Shown here: positions 5,184-5,288 of the stretch, in pieces
Layout of the letters: each line of letters begins with the position of its first letter
Numbering within the stretch: position 1 is the stretch's first letter
Source of the DNA: an uncultured Opitutales bacterium
GTDB taxonomy: Bacteria; Verrucomicrobiota; Verrucomicrobiia; Opitutales; Intestinicryptomonadaceae
Length of the DNA: 5,288 bases
Assembly: GCA_900546565.1 (NCBI GenBank)
Contig: URDC01000066.1
Coordinates: 1 to 5,288 of the forward strand
Direction of reading: 5' to 3'
Translations under genes and position numbers: made by a program
The notes under the pieces: generated by a model
Database searches by the model: none
What the model was told of the DNA's origin: nothing
Seen by the model: only the letters and a program-made list of their open reading frames with translations

Positions 5184-5288
5184 ACGTCGGCGACCGACTG
5201 GTCGCAAGTCCGAAATAAAACCGTCTTTTAGCTGTGAGTGCGCCTCTTAATCGAACACAAAAGTTGCGGAGCAAGCTTTTGGGAAGAA
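5184..5288. other. Non-coding right edge with two hairpins
   Basis: No gene is recognised in the final 105 bases. A hairpin GCGACC-gact-GGTCGC (5190-5205) follows directly after the right repeat arm. A second hairpin at 5258-5281 pairs CAAAAG with CTTTTG and TTGC with GCAA, with one bulged G. The segment around 5241-5267 (CGCCTCTT..TCGAACACAAAAGTTGC) loosely resembles the thyA leader (193-266). It may be the start of another copy of the same leader-type sequence before a gene outside the window. Confidence 0.45.

Noticed and set aside
5258..5281. Terminator at the right edge
   Set aside because: The hairpin is good, but it is followed by GGAAGAA rather than a T-run, and on the minus strand the sequence after the stem (TGTTCGATT) is not a T-run either.

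Overview
The window is a compact chromosomal segment from a bacterium. It carries five same-strand genes: thyA, a folA-type dihydrofolate reductase, a YugP-like membrane zinc metallopeptidase, a large helical-repeat lipoprotein, and a PIG-L (LmbE-like) deacetylase. The lipoprotein signal peptide and general character suggest a Gram-negative-type envelope. None of the five starts has a recognisable Shine-Dalgarno sequence; several are preceded by short A-rich stretches instead. Moderate GC, Ala/Lys-rich proteins and this initiation style would fit the PVC superphylum (for example Verrucomicrobiota) or a similar group. That placement is a guess from style, not from a marker gene.

Layout: positions 1-158 are the left arm of an imperfect inverted repeat that ends in a hairpin plus T-run. 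Positions 160-290 hold a leftward-facing intrinsic terminator, a small GC hairpin, and two copies of a 12-base direct repeat, with no convincing gene. Positions 298-3967 hold four tightly spaced genes (gaps of 14, 22 and 13 bases), probably one operon, closed by a clear intrinsic terminator at 3977-4003. The PIG-L gene (4028-4900) starts only 24 bases after that terminator. Positions 4901-5288 are non-coding and contain a terminator-like hairpin, the right repeat arm (5029-5183) in opposite orientation, and two further hairpins.

Function: ThyA makes dTMP and consumes methylene-tetrahydrofolate, releasing dihydrofolate. The reductase in the next gene regenerates tetrahydrofolate, so the first two genes form a complete thymidylate/folate half-cycle. 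The next two genes encode envelope proteins (an integral membrane protease and a lipoprotein) with no obvious metabolic link. The PIG-L enzyme probably de-N-acetylates a sugar-containing substrate that the sequence does not identify.

The least ordinary feature is non-coding: the whole five-gene block is bracketed by approximately 155-base inverted repeats, roughly 80-85% identical by eye. At their inner ends the hairpin is kept while its bases differ. No transposase or recombinase is visible, so a dispersed terminator-bearing intergenic repeat is a more economical reading than a transposon. I see no defence system, CRISPR array, rRNA or tRNA here.
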